Shown: positions 1 to 10,079, numbered from the stretch's first letter. The stretch is DNA of 64,000 nt from Anaspis maculata (GCA_949128115.1 OX421961.1:127847050-127911049), one strand, 5' to 3'. Made by a program: numbers and translations. The notes: a model not told the origin generated them from the sequence alone.

Positions 1-345
1 AAATGAACCCCCTTTATGTGCTCAATGGCTTCCAGAATTCCGCTAAGCCCCCTTTTGCCATCTTGTGTTATACATGCACGATTGGCCCCCTTATTATGTT
101 TATGGTTTTCAGAATTCCATTAAGCCATCTTGTGCGTTCTTGCATTTCTGGAAGCCCTAGTGTGAGTCCTTTGTGCCTTCATGTGATATACGGAGCTCTA
201 TATCGGACCCCGTTGCGTTCGCCAGTGTAGTTTGAAGCCCTAGTGAGCCCCCTTGTGTTTTTCTTTTAGCTATCAAAATTCCAGTACGTCCTTTCTGCCT
301 TCTTGGTTTATCCAGAGCTCCATTAGGCCCCCTTGTCCCTTCAAT
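1..345 (-). repeat. GGGGGCTC/CACAAG satellite block, cut by window edge
   Basis: Diverged head-to-tail copies of a short motif that reads AGCCCCCTTGTG on the plus strand, separated by roughly 40 bases and alternating with phrases such as CAGAATTCC. The same family is seen in forward orientation at 11.64-13.0 and 42.6-45.3 kb and in both orientations at 58.6-61.0 kb. The open frames across it are satellite translations and have no recognisable domain. It stops where the fold-back fragment begins near 350. Confidence 0.8.
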
Positions 346-350
346 GTCTT

Positions 351-1040
351 GATTTTACGTTCAATTTAGGAGAAAAAATTACTCTTGAAAAATTTTGATT
401 AGAGGCTTCATTTGCGAGATACTTGGGTTTGAACCTTTTATTTCCTCGAAATCACGACTTTCAAAGGCCTAAAAATTAAAATCCAAGAAAACTTATGATT
501 TCTCAACTAGAGTAAGTTTTCTGGGTCACTTAAGTTGATTTACTGTCATTTTTTGCTAGGAAACGAGGCGTTTTCAGAGAAAAACAATTTGGGCTCTGGA
601 AAGTGGCGCTTTCGAGATGTTTTCCAAAGTTTAAAAACCAATCATCTCGGAAATGAAGCCTCTTATCAAAATTTCGCAGTAGTAACTTTTTTTTCTAAAT
701 TGAACGTAAAATCCGAAAATATTTACAATAATGAAAAATAATCAGGGAAGATAAAAATTGGGGCGAAAATAGGGAACCGTCTCCTATTATCTACGCCCCC
801 GGAAATTTTTGATGAATTGTGGTATTATTATTCGATGGAAACTTTGAACTAAACTTTGGTTCAAATTGGATCAAAATCGGTCCAACGGTTCAAAAGTTAC
901 GGTGAAAAAACCATTTAAAAAAGTCAACTTCAACCCCCAGGAAGCATTTTAGGACCATGAGTTTTTTGTTCTTTCGGCTTTATTTTTGATGGGGAATCAT
1001 CCCTCAAAGTTTGTAATAACCAAACCCGAACACCCTGTAT
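351..1040. mobile_element. Partial fold-back element ending in ACACCCTGTATA
   Basis: The stretch 351-540 is imperfectly inverse-complementary to 540-715, around the phrase TTTTGATTAGAGGCTTC. The same core is found in the complete fold-back at 35631-36678. The right side runs into ACACCCTGTATA near 1028-1039, matching the TATACAGGGTG end of that copy. The left terminus is missing, probably lost at the junction with the satellite. No coding capacity is visible. Confidence 0.7.
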
Positions 1041-1116
1041 AAGGGGTTGATGATGGGTTATTTCATTGTAAGAAAATATGTTCCAAGGTAAGTGAAAACA
1101 TTTCAACGTCCTTTCT
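1036..1116 (+). repeat. Left member of a distant inverted repeat pair
   Basis: About 80 bases starting AAGGGGTTGATGATGGG are nearly the reverse complement of 9584-9660. The hAT-like element at 1120-2093, the Gypsy element at 2386-8368 and a fold-back lie between the two, so these may be the arms of an older fold-back split by later insertions. Confidence 0.75.
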
Positions 1117-1119
1117 AAC

Positions 1120-2093
1120 CAGTGGCGGCTGGTGAGGGAGGGCTCAAGGGCGGCGCCCCCCCAACGCTAAAGACGGCAAGAGATTTTTATCGGTAGGAAG
1201 ACATGGAATGCATTTTATTAATTATACTTATTCCAAAGATTTGGTTTAGTGCAAAAAGGTTCAGTCATTAGTCAATTAATATTTTAACAAAATAATTCTA
1301 AGCGATCGCACGGTCGAAGAACTCCGTCTTGGGCTCCGCATTCGGCGCCCACCGCCGATGCGGTGATGCCGGGGTGCACCCGCGCAAAACATGTGTCGTA
1401 ACCATGGCAACGCGAGACGCGGCTCCCGCTCTATACTGCAGATATGGGCTCCGTTTCTCGAGCCCCCAGCCGATTGAAATAATCGATATAATTATTTATG
1501 AATTTATGTACTCTTCGATTAGTCAACAGTTTGCAAACATGAAGATAGCTGACCTAAAAAAGGTACATTTAGGTCATCAAGCCTACAAGAAGAAATAAAT
1601 GCGAAAAAACAACGGACGTCCGATTACAGCATTGATTTACTGAATATAAAGCAAATCGAACCCGCAAGAATAAATTCGTGGTGCATCAACTCACGCGTAA
1701 TTTTGACAAAACAGTAAATGCTAAAACTCCATAAATGATTGTGATGCGGATACGACAAAAAAGTTTTTGTCTCGAGTTTCGTCATTTCGCGAACTGAGAA
1801 CTGTTCTATCTGCACTCTTTGTAGAAAATGTTTTTCGAACTTCGAACCAACAAAACATGGACGAAATGTGTAATGATTTGAACAATTAGATCAGAAACGG
1901 GAAAGGAAAAAAGCCTCTTTCTCTAGTTTCTGATCTAATTGTTTATATCAGGAAACATTTTGTCCATGTTTTGCTGGTTCGAAGTTCGAAAAACATTTTC
2001 TACAAGAAGTGCAGATAGAACATTATAGTTCTCAGCTCACGAATTTGTTATTAACTTGAGCCCTCCTTGCTAAAAACTCACGAGCCGCCACTG
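1120..2093. mobile_element. hAT-like non-autonomous element with internal hairpin
   Basis: The left end reads CAGTGGCGGCTGGTGAGGG and the right end, reversed, reads CAGTGGCGGCTCGTGAG. A second shared block, GGAGGGCTCAAG, follows on both sides. Such CAGTGGCG termini are common in insect hAT elements. The interior has a long hairpin (about 1790-1900 against 1925-2035) containing TTTTTCGAACTTCGAACC on the left arm. No transposase is encoded. The 8-base flanks do not match, so the superfamily call rests on the termini alone. Confidence 0.6.
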
Positions 2094-2385
2094 ATTTACC
2101 TACTGTCAATTACCAATTGTTACGGTGTTCTATATCTATTATCGAACGGGTTCAAAGCTTTTACAAAGATACCTAAAGCTATATCTTACGGAGTGCACTC
2201 GGCGAAAGAAACACAAAGGTATATCGTCATTTTCTATTACGTTCGGTACTGGCATTATTTCACTTTTTCTAAAAGAACATTTGTTAAAATTTGTAGGCTG
2301 ATCTGAATTCATTACGATAATTTCTCTCTTGGTTTGATTGAACAATAAACACTGTTATCCCCATTTATTTCTTTCATCGTTATTA
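2094..2385. other. Spacer before the Gypsy element
   Basis: AT-rich sequence between the hAT-like element and the first Gypsy LTR sequence. I see no motif or domain. It occupies the place where the missing upstream part of the 5' LTR should be. Confidence 0.5.
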
Positions 2386-2572
2386 TATTTTTGTTGTTGT
2401 CTTTAGTGATTCAGACAACTCTCTTTTCTAAATTTTGAATATCGAATTACTTGGCGCCCCAGAACCTATTTCGGATCCCATAACCCCGCTCTACACGTAA
2501 CATCGAGCTGACCGGGTGCTCTTTGTTATTCGGTCACAATTCACCGGAATTGTCGAGTAGCAAGGTAGTAAA
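2386..2572 (+). repeat. 5' LTR of the Gypsy element, upstream part missing
   Basis: Matches 8182-8368 over its full length. One base after its end comes TGGCACAGCAACG (2574), a plausible tRNA primer-binding site because such sites begin with TGG next to the LTR. A second TGG-type motif, TGGCGCCCC, lies inside the repeat at 2452 and again at 8248, leaving the exact LTR boundary open. Sequence before 2386 does not match the region before 8182. Confidence 0.7.
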
Positions 2573-2810
2573 GTGGCACAGCAACGTGAGGCCCGAAATA
2601 GAGTTGTTTAAATTCAATCAAACCAGAAGAATAAAAAAGGTAAACTGTCTCGTAAACTGTTCTATCAAAATTCTACCTATATCTACTGTTATTGAGAGGT
2701 GTCTACCTGTTGGTAAACAACCAAATTGGATTTGAAGTCTGAAAGTCTGGTTAAAAGTCAATTTGACATTTTGGTCAAAATTCGTTTTACTTTTGATTTC
2801 TCTTACAAAG

Positions 2811-4190
2811 ATGGAACAAATCTATCCAAACTATCTTCTAGTAGATGAACTAGACTATGAGTTGAAGATAAGAGGTTGTATAACTACGAGAGATGTAACA
2901 GAAAAACGTAAGATTTTTAGACGGTTACAGGACAGGTCACGAGGACGAACTTTGGCGTTGGTCGACCCAGAGTACAATGTTGAACAAGAGCAAGACGTCA
3001 TCGGCAACAAATTAATTTCCTTACGATCGGTAATTGAGGAATTCGAAGGTTCAGAAGATGATTCGACGTTCAAACGAGCCAAAGCTAGGTTACTGCATGT
3101 TTTAGGACGTGTAGAGCGCATTGTAATTCCTGCAGAGGATACAGACGACGTAGAAGTCAGAACGAATATTTCAAATTTTAAAAATGAATCAAGGGCTACG
3201 ATTTTCATGCTTGAGGCTGACTTGTACGATAAAGCGAAAGAGTTAAATCCGATACCAGAACTAAATCTGTCTTCTCATTCAAATAGTTCTGTCGCGCACA
3301 TCCAGACAATTCCTACACAAAGCTTGATGACCGTTACTCCAAAAGGTGTTCCAGTGTACAAGTTGGGAATCAAATTTGACGGCGAAACTAGAGAATGCAG
3401 CGTCAATTCATTTATAGTACGTGTTGAGGAACTGGCTGAGGCACGACATGTTCCTAAAGAGGCTCTCTATACATCCGCTATCGATTTATTTTCCGGCAAA
3501 GCATTAATTTGGTATCGTTCAGTTAAATCTCAAGTTCAAGATTGGTGTTCTTTGGTTGCACTTTTAAAACGTGAATTTCTGCCTCCCAATTATGATGACC
3601 AGCTATGGGAAGAAATCAAAAACAGAAAACAAGGAAATAATGAAACTATAACGATGTATACAGCCATGATGCAAACTCTATTCAGTCGTTTAAGTCGACC
3701 CCCTTGTGAAGTCACGAAAGTCAAAAACATCCGAAAAAATTTATTGCCACAATATTTTACTCAACTAGCTTTGTCTGACGTCGGCTCGGTAACAGAATTA
3801 ACGATTCTCTGCAAAAAATTAGAAGAAGTCAACGAAATAACAAAGTCGTTCAATTCCAATCAAAAATTGACATTACTTGAACCCGAACTGGCCTATCTAA
3901 CCAAAAGCGATGACGTGTTGTTGAAGAGTTCGAATTTTCAGAAAAACAATGACAAAGGTGGAAAATTTTTCAAGGCTAATAATTTTGACAACAAGAAACA
4001 AAAGAAATTTCAAGGTGCAAATAAGGGAATATCTGCTGTGGTGTGTTGGAACTGTAACCAACCCAATCATACATATTCAAGTTGTGCTTTAAAACGATCT
4101 AAGTTTTGTTTTAAGTGTGGTCGCAAAGAGGTAACCGTTGCGTCTTGTCCGAAGTGTCAGGGAAACGGAAGACGGGAATGTACGGAATAG
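2811..4190 (+). CDS. gag: Gypsy gag polyprotein
   Basis: A 459-residue structural protein of the retrotransposon particle. The first in-frame ATG is at 2811; the frame is open upstream to 2763 without another ATG. The middle contains a Retrotrans_gag-type region (about residues 200-300) with the family pattern ALIWYRS, LLKREFLPP and REQ-like KNRKQG. The C-terminus has a CCHC zinc knuckle, CWNCNQPNHTYSSC (about residues 412-425), and a second knuckle in which the expected histidine is valine, CFKCGRKEVTVASC. The final 76 bases overlap pol in the -1 frame, and the heptamer GGGAAAC at 4160-4166 lies in the frame needed for -1 slippage, so a fraction of ribosomes should make Gag-Pol. Family assignment is strong; activity is inference. 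Confidence 0.9.
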   Translation: MEQIYPNYLLVDELDYELKIRGCITTRDVTEKRKIFRRLQDRSRGRTLALVDPEYNVEQEQDVIGNKLISLRSVIEEFEGSEDDSTFKRAKARLLHVLGRVERIVIPAEDTDDVEVRTNISNFKNESRATIFMLEADLYDKAKELNPIPELNLSSHSNSSVAHIQTIPTQSLMTVTPKGVPVYKLGIKFDGETRECSVNSFIVRVEELAEARHVPKEALYTSAIDLFSGKALIWYRSVKSQVQDWCSLVALLKREFLPPNYDDQLWEEIKNRKQGNNETITMYTAMMQTLFSRLSRPPCEVTKVKNIRKNLLPQYFTQLALSDVGSVTELTILCKKLEEVNEITKSFNSNQKLTLLEPELAYLTKSDDVLLKSSNFQKNNDKGGKFFKANNFDNKKQKKFQGANKGISAVVCWNCNQPNHTYSSCALKRSKFCFKCGRKEVTVASCPKCQGNGRRECTE

Positions 4191-7100
4191 GCCCGCGCAC
4201 GTTTCCGAAAAATAATGCGGTCAAAAACTTTGTTCAAACAAAAACTATAGTCAAAGATTGGAAAGTTTGGTTGTCGCACGTTAGAAATTTTTATAAAAAT
4301 TACAAACAATTGTCTTGTTCGGAACAACAATTAACCCCTTTGTTTTTGGATAGAAAAGGTGATAACCGTCCTTATATTGCCGTCAACATTTTTGACACAA
4401 CGATAACTGGATTGCTAGATTCAGGCGCGAATTGTTCGGTAGTTAGTTCAAAAGGTTTGGAACAACTAAAAAGATTTGAACTCAGAGTAGTACGAGAAAA
4501 AATTAAAAATATAATAACAGCTGATGGCTCGAAACAAGAAGTAATTGGATTTATAGATTTTCCTTTATGTGTCGATGGAGTTTGTAAAGTTATCAAAACA
4601 TTAGTCGTTCCTCAAATCACACAACCCTTCATTTTCGGCAGTGATTTCTGCATAGCGTTCAATTTGACAGTAGATTTTGAAAATAACTCTTGGAGAGCAA
4701 GTGATAGGAATGCAAAGTTACTGAGTTCTTACGATGATTTTCCACATAATTTAAACGCCGTAGACTGTTGTTTAGAAAGTACAGATAGTTTTACCATAAA
4801 TCAGCGTTTAGAAGTTGAAAAAGTGACACAATTATTTCGAATATTGAACAACGAAGGAAGGCTTCCTCAAACGAATAAGCTGGTGTACTACATCGATACC
4901 GGAGATGCCAAGCCAATCAGGCAAAGGCAGTATTTAATGTCACCCTACGTCCTTAATCATCTCAACAAAGAACTTGACAAAATGATAAGTTTAGGAGTGG
5001 TAGAAGCTAGTAATAGTCCATGGTCGAGTCCTGTGCTTGGAGTAAAGAAGAAAACCGGCGAATTCAGGTTTTGTTTCGATGGTCGTAAACTGAACTCTGT
5101 AACAAAACGAGATTGTTATCCACTTCTTAGCGTCGACAGAATTCTAAGTATGTTGAACGATGCAAAATTTTTGTCATCCGTTGATCTTAGAAGTGCTTTT
5201 TGGCAAATCCCTTTAGATCCAGTTTCAAAAGAAAAAACTGCTTTTGCTTTAACGGGACGAGGTCTTTTTCACTTCAAAGTCCTTTCGTTCGGTCTAGTTA
5301 ATGCGGCGCAAGCTCAACAAAGATTAATGGATGCAGTTTTTGGTCCAGAATTGGAACCAAAAATTTTTGTTTACTTAGATGATATTATTATCACATCGTC
5401 TAGTTTTGAAGAACATGTGGAATTACTAAAAGAAGTCGCTAGTAGATTAAAAGAAGCCAACTTAACTGTCAACATAGAAAAATGTCAATTCTTCAGACAA
5501 TCATTAAATTATTTAGGTTTCGTAGTAGATAACCAAGGATTACGAACAAACCCAGAAAAAATCCAGGCTATGATTAATTATCCAAGACCAAAGAACGTGA
5601 CCGAGGTGAAAAGATTTCAAGGAATGTGTTCCTGGTATAGACGTTTCATACCTCATTTTTCATCATTGATCTCCCCTATTAATGATTTAACGAAAGGGTC
5701 AAAAAAGGGTCAAAAAATTATTTGGTCCCAAGATGCTGAGAGTGCTTTTGTTCGGATAAAAGAAGCATTAATATCTACTCCAATATTATCAGGTCCAAAT
5801 TTTTCTAAGTCTTTTGTTATTCAATGTGATGCGTCAGGTACTGGTTTAGGCGGTGTATTAACACAAACGATAGATGGTGAAGAGAAGGTAATAGCATATG
5901 CGAGTCGAGCATTGACAAAAACGGAGAGAAACTACAGCACTACTGAGCGCGAATGTCTTTCGGTGTTGTTCTCGATTTTTAAATTTCGTCCGTACGTTGA
6001 AGGTACACGGTTTAAAGTAATAACAGATCATTATTCATTATTGTGGCTGAAAAACATGAAAGATCCGACGGGAAGATTAGCTCGTTGGAGTGTTAAGTTG
6101 CAAGCTTTCGATTTTGATCTCGAGCACCGAAAAGGTAAACTACACGTAGTCCCAGACGCGTTGTCTCGTAGTTGTGCGGAAAATCCGGAAGTCAATTTAG
6201 TTGAAGTTCCTTCAGTTTTAAATTTCGAAAACTTAGATCCCTTTTACATCCAAATGCGAACAAAAATTCTAGAAAATCCTGAAGATTACCCACAGTGGAA
6301 AGTACAAAACAATCGTGTTTTAAAGTATGTTTCATCTAAATTACCTTTTTCTACTAACGCCACCGAGTGGAAATGCTTAGTCCCGAAAAGTCAACGACAC
6401 GTTGTTTTACAAGAATGCCATGACACACCGACTGCCGCTCATTTCGGTTTTTTGAAAACATTTTCTCGAGTGTCAATGCAGTACTATTGGCCCAAGATGC
6501 GTAATGATATTTTGAATTATGTACGTACGTGTAAAAGTTGTAATGAACAAAAGTCGACTAATCAAGCTCAGATAGGATTGATGGGAAAGGAACGGAAAGT
6601 GAAATTTCCATGGCAAGTCATTTCGATCGATATTATGGGACCTCTGCCGAGATCTAAAAAAGGATTCAGCTATCTTTTGGTAATTTCTGATCTATTCTCG
6701 AAATATGTTCTGATGTCACCTATGCGTAAGGCTAACGCCGCTACCATAAACAAATTTCTCGAAAATGAAGTCTTTATGGTATACGGAGTACCACAGTGTG
6801 TTTTGTGCGATAACGGAAGTCAGTTCATTAGTAGGGAATTTAAGAAATTGTGTCAGAATTACAAAGTTCAAAATATATGGTTCACTGCCAAATACCACCC
6901 TCAGGCCAATCCAGTTGAAAGATATAACAGAACGATTTGCACAGCGATTCGTCACTACATTAAAAACGATCATAAAGACTGGGACGCGGAGATTTCTAAA
7001 ATCGGATATGCAATTAGAACAGCAGTCAATGAAGTTACTGGTTATAGTCCTGCGTTTTTGAATTTTGGGAGAGTCATTCCATGTACTGGTGATTATTACT

Positions 7101-7471
7101 CGAAGCAGTATCAACCAACCAGTAACTTTGATTGTGAAAATCGAGAAGCATATGCCGCTGAAATCCAGAAACTATCACGTTTGAAAGATGTTATAGTTGA
7201 AAAGTTGAAAGCAGCGCATATAAAAGGTGAAAGAGCTTATAATCTCAGAAAACGCGATGTTGAATTTTTTGAAGGTGATTGCGTGTGGAAACGGCATATT
7301 GTTTTATCAGACGCAAGCAAAGACTTCAGCAAAAAATTAGCTCCTCGCTATGTGCTTTGTACTGTTCGAAAAAAGATTTCAAAATTGATTTATGACTTAG
7401 TTTATAAAGACGGATCAGAGGCCGGAAAATGGCATATCAAAGACTTGAAACCGCATTTCACAAAGTCATAA
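4115..7471 (+). CDS. pol: Gypsy pol: protease, RT, RNase H, integrase
   Basis: An uninterrupted 1118-codon frame in the -1 phase relative to gag. It begins after a stop at 4112 and needs no own start if reached by frameshifting. Domains in order: aspartic protease with LLDSGA (about residue 101); reverse transcriptase with YLDD at 420-423 and FGLVNAAQ in place of the more usual FGLxNAP; RNase H with CDASGTGLGG (about 571); integrase with an H-H-C-C finger from H769 to CKSC; and catalytic D839, D899 and E935, giving the classic D,D35E spacing. The tail has a GPY/F-like stretch and no chromodomain that I can see. It supplies maturation, reverse transcription and integration. No stop or frameshift was found, so it may still be functional. 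Confidence 0.93.
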   Translation: MWSQRGNRCVLSEVSGKRKTGMYGIGPRTFPKNNAVKNFVQTKTIVKDWKVWLSHVRNFYKNYKQLSCSEQQLTPLFLDRKGDNRPYIAVNIFDTTITGLLDSGANCSVVSSKGLEQLKRFELRVVREKIKNIITADGSKQEVIGFIDFPLCVDGVCKVIKTLVVPQITQPFIFGSDFCIAFNLTVDFENNSWRASDRNAKLLSSYDDFPHNLNAVDCCLESTDSFTINQRLEVEKVTQLFRILNNEGRLPQTNKLVYYIDTGDAKPIRQRQYLMSPYVLNHLNKELDKMISLGVVEASNSPWSSPVLGVKKKTGEFRFCFDGRKLNSVTKRDCYPLLSVDRILSMLNDAKFLSSVDLRSAFWQIPLDPVSKEKTAFALTGRGLFHFKVLSFGLVNAAQAQQRLMDAVFGPELEPKIFVYLDDIIITSSSFEEHVELLKEVASRLKEANLTVNIEKCQFFRQSLNYLGFVVDNQGLRTNPEKIQAMINYPRPKNVTEVKRFQGMCSWYRRFIPHFSSLISPINDLTKGSKKGQKIIWSQDAESAFVRIKEALISTPILSGPNFSKSFVIQCDASGTGLGGVLTQTIDGEEKVIAYASRALTKTERNYSTTERECLSVLFSIFKFRPYVEGTRFKVITDHYSLLWLKNMKDPTGRLARWSVKLQAFDFDLEHRKGKLHVVPDALSRSCAENPEVNLVEVPSVLNFENLDPFYIQMRTKILENPEDYPQWKVQNNRVLKYVSSKLPFSTNATEWKCLVPKSQRHVVLQECHDTPTAAHFGFLKTFSRVSMQYYWPKMRNDILNYVRTCKSCNEQKSTNQAQIGLMGKERKVKFPWQVISIDIMGPLPRSKKGFSYLLVISDLFSKYVLMSPMRKANAATINKFLENEVFMVYGVPQCVLCDNGSQFISREFKKLCQNYKVQNIWFTAKYHPQANPVERYNRTICTAIRHYIKNDHKDWDAEISKIGYAIRTAVNEVTGYSPAFLNFGRVIPCTGDYYSKQYQPTSNFDCENREAYAAEIQKLSRLKDVIVEKLKAAHIKGERAYNLRKRDVEFFEGDCVWKRHIVLSDASKDFSKKLAPRYVLCTVRKKISKLIYDLVYKDGSEAGKWHIKDLKPHFTKS
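4160..4207 (+). promoter_or_regulatory. -1 ribosomal frameshift signal between gag and pol
   Basis: GGGAAAC at 4160-4166 is read as CAG GGA AAC in the gag frame, exactly the X XXY YYZ arrangement used by retroviral and coronaviral -1 slip sites. Six bases later CGGG (4173-4176) can pair with CCCG (4192-4195), and CGGAA (4183-4187) with TTCCG (4203-4207), which together form an H-type pseudoknot. The gag stop is at 4188-4190. The heptamer and frame are seen directly; the pseudoknot is a hand fold with a weak first stem. Confidence 0.75.
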
Positions 7472-8181
7472 AAACAATTTTTTTGATTTGACATTTCAGA
7501 AATTTAGATAGTATTTAACTATCAAGAAACTGTCAAATAGTTTGTAAATAGATTAGTTAGTATTAGTTAGTTTTAAAGGGAAGGATACAAAAAAAAAGAC
7601 GCCTAACGAGACGCAGACTTAAAAAAAAAAAAATCCATGCCAATACATTCCCGATTTTGACTTTACATCCTCATGCAACGCTCAAGCGTTTTTGTCTCCT
7701 CTATTTCAGGACGTTTAGTACGCGTAGTTACTCATCATGTCTCGTTCTGTTTGAAACTGTTTAAAAAAATACAAAAAAAGTACCTACGTTTTTGTAAATA
7801 GTGATTTTTTGTTAGATAGTGTCAGGAATTGACTTAATCAAAGAAAAATTCTTTTTCTTTTGCTTACGAAAGGGGGTAATGTGTAGCGCTCAAAATTTTC
7901 ATTGAAATGAAAATTCAAAATAAAATCAGAGGTAGCGAAAAAAAAAAGAAGGTCAGACGAAAAGCAAAAAAAAAGGGCCGTCTAAAAGAAAGTCTCTGAA
8001 ATATCGAAAAAACTACCGTTTATCGTTACCTACAATAACCCTTCCGCCGATAGTGCGAAGGTAAGTTCAAATCTTTGAAGAGAAATCAAAACTAAGACCA
8101 ATTTTCTCCACCCAGGGTTTTTTCCCGAGGCTTTATCTTGGTGCAGTCGTCGTTGTCACACGTCTCGTGTGATCTTTATTT
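7472..8181 (+). promoter_or_regulatory. Gypsy 3' non-coding region and probable LTR U3
   Basis: Non-coding, A-rich sequence after pol. The purine run AAAGGGGG near 7868-7875 followed by TGTGTAGCGC is what a polypurine tract and LTR start should look like. The part from about 7879 to 8181 would then be the U3-side region of the 3' LTR, for which the 5' LTR has no counterpart. AATAAA is present near 7920. Confidence 0.6.
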
Positions 8182-8368
8182 TATTTTTGTTGTTGTCTTT
8201 AGTGATTCAGACAACTCTCTTTTCTAAATTTTGAATATCGAATTACTTGGCGCCCCAGAACCTATTTCGGATCCCATAACCCCGCTCTACACGTAACATC
8301 GAGCTGACCGGGTGCTCTTTGTTATTCGGTCACAATTCACCGGAATTGTCGAGTAGCAAGGTAGTAAA
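8182..8368 (+). repeat. 3' copy of the Gypsy LTR repeat
   Basis: Identical to 2386-2572 as read, ending in GGTAGTAAA before the flanking sequence diverges. Together with about 7879-8181 it probably forms the complete 3' LTR. Confidence 0.85.
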
Positions 8369-8433
8369 CTTTCCCTGGCAACGCCTATGAAATCCAAGCA
8401 AATGCTTATGCATATTTTCTATTAATACTACCC

Positions 8434-9364
8434 ATTGTGCTTAACCAGTTACGCTAAACAAGATTACCGAGGGAAAATTCATTCGTATGACCAGTTTCCA
8501 CCCCACAGAGGGTTGAATTTGACTATAATGAAGCATAAAACATTCTTCCATGTCATAAACCAAATGAATGGAAATAGTGGACTTTCACATCATCTTGTTT
8601 TGTAAAAATGTCTATTCTTCAAAAATAATTTCAACCCCGTCTCCCATCCCTTATCCTTGTTTCTGAACATCATATTCGAAAATTCGAAATAAATCTTGAA
8701 AATGTAGGAGAAGGTCTATGGTCGGATTCTCTGCATCTGATTGTGAGAATCCCCTCTCAAAACTCACTTTCACTATTATGCTTATGTTAGCATCCTTACA
8801 GCAGGGTGAGATATACATTTTTTCAATGATTTTTTTGCCTAGATAATTATTGAAAATATTGATGTTCCTATCAAGTTTCAACTTCACAGCAGGTTAATTA
8901 TGTTTACCTGTACATAGTTCCTAACTTTTTTTTTGTACGGATATCCAGGCAAAAAAATCATAAAAACACTGTAGGTATATTGTATATCCCACCCTGCTGT
9001 AAGGATGCTAACATAAGCATAATAGTGAAAGTGAGTTTTGAGAGGGGATTCTCACAATCAGATGCAGAGAATCCGACCATAGACCTTCTCCTACATTTTC
9101 AAGGTTTATTTCGAATTTTCAAATATGATGTTCAGAAACAAGGATGAATGGTGGGAGACGGGGTTGAAATTATTTTTGAAGAATAGACATTTTTACAAAA
9201 CAAGATGATGTGAAAGTCCACTATTTCCATTCATTTGGTTTATGACATGGAAGAATGTTTTATGCTTCATTATAGTCAAATTCAACCCTCTGTGGAGTGG
9301 AAGCTGGTCATACGAATGAATTTTCCCTTGGTAATGTTGTTTAGCGTAACTGGTTAGGCACAAT
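8434..9364. mobile_element. Fold-back element, arms about 400 bp
   Basis: The left arm (8434-about 8842) starts ATTGTGCTTAACCAGTTACG, and the right arm (about 8952-9364) is its near-exact reverse complement, ending in GCACAAT. Only about 110 bases separate them. Arm identity is high, with a few single-base differences, implying a fairly recent origin or gene conversion between arms. The short open frames are arm translations without known domains. Confidence 0.88.
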
Positions 9365-9583
9365 ATCAGAAATTCAGCCGAATTGATCGATGTTTTTTTT
9401 CAACCTCACCCCCTATTTGGGGGTTGGAAAAACAATTTGTGCCAAAACTCATAATTCGACAAAATAGAAACATCTGCATGACTTTCAAATATAATTTCGG
9501 ATTTGATACTCACAAGTAGGGGTTGGGGGTGAGGGTTGTTTTTTTCACAAAAGAAAAAGGGAATTGTCATGAGTCATATGCGT
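9365..9583. other. Low-information spacer with CCCC/GGGG inverted phrase
   Basis: Contains AACCTCACCCCCTATTT near 9400 and its loose reverse complement, GGGGTTGGGGGTGAGGGTT, near 9518. This suggests a small degraded hairpin. No gene is visible. Confidence 0.4.
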
Positions 9584-9660
9584 AAGAAAGGACGTTGAAA
9601 TGTTTTTACTTACCTTGGAACATATTTTTTACATTGAAATAACCTATCATCAACCCCTTA
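9584..9660 (-). repeat. Right member of a distant inverted repeat pair
   Basis: Near reverse complement of 1036-1116, ending ATCATCAACCCCTTA. It marks the other flank of the nested region that contains the Gypsy element. Confidence 0.75.
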
Positions 9661-10079
9661 AAGAAAAAAAAACTTTTCACTTTTTTGAGTAACGGACGAT
9701 GGTTTTTGGCTCGTGTCAAATTGGACTACAACATATAAAAAAATTAGGGAATTTGACCGAGACCCATTTTCCATAAGAATCGTGCGGGGTCCTTCGAAAA
9801 ATTCAGATATTTTAGCACTGGCGGCTCCACGGGGGGTACGACGGTACGACCGTACCCCCTGTCGCAAATTAGGGGCGCCAGACGTCAAGCTTATAATTTT
9901 GAAAAAAAAAAGCACAAGTAGTACCGATGGATTACTCTTTGTAAAAAAATAATTAACGTGATAAAAACTCGCCAATGAAATTGATAATGTTACCTGTGGA
10001 AATTCGCTTTGGGCGTCGCGCGATAAAATCTTGGAACTATTCTTATAACATCTGTGGAGGTGGAAAGAACTTCTACTCA

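Larger units (their letters stand above)
2386..8368 (+). mobile_element. Ty3/Gypsy LTR retrotransposon with open gag and pol
   Basis: A 187-bp direct repeat (2386-2572 and 8182-8368, identical as read) brackets a leader, gag (2811-4190), pol (4115-7471) and a 3' non-coding region ending in a polypurine tract, AAAGGGGG, near 7868-7875. The domain order protease, RT, RNase H, integrase is that of Ty3/Gypsy. No envelope gene follows pol. The identical terminal repeats and undamaged frames suggest a recent insertion. The 5' LTR appears shortened: TGTGTAGC right after the polypurine tract suggests a full LTR of about 490 bp. Confidence 0.9.
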
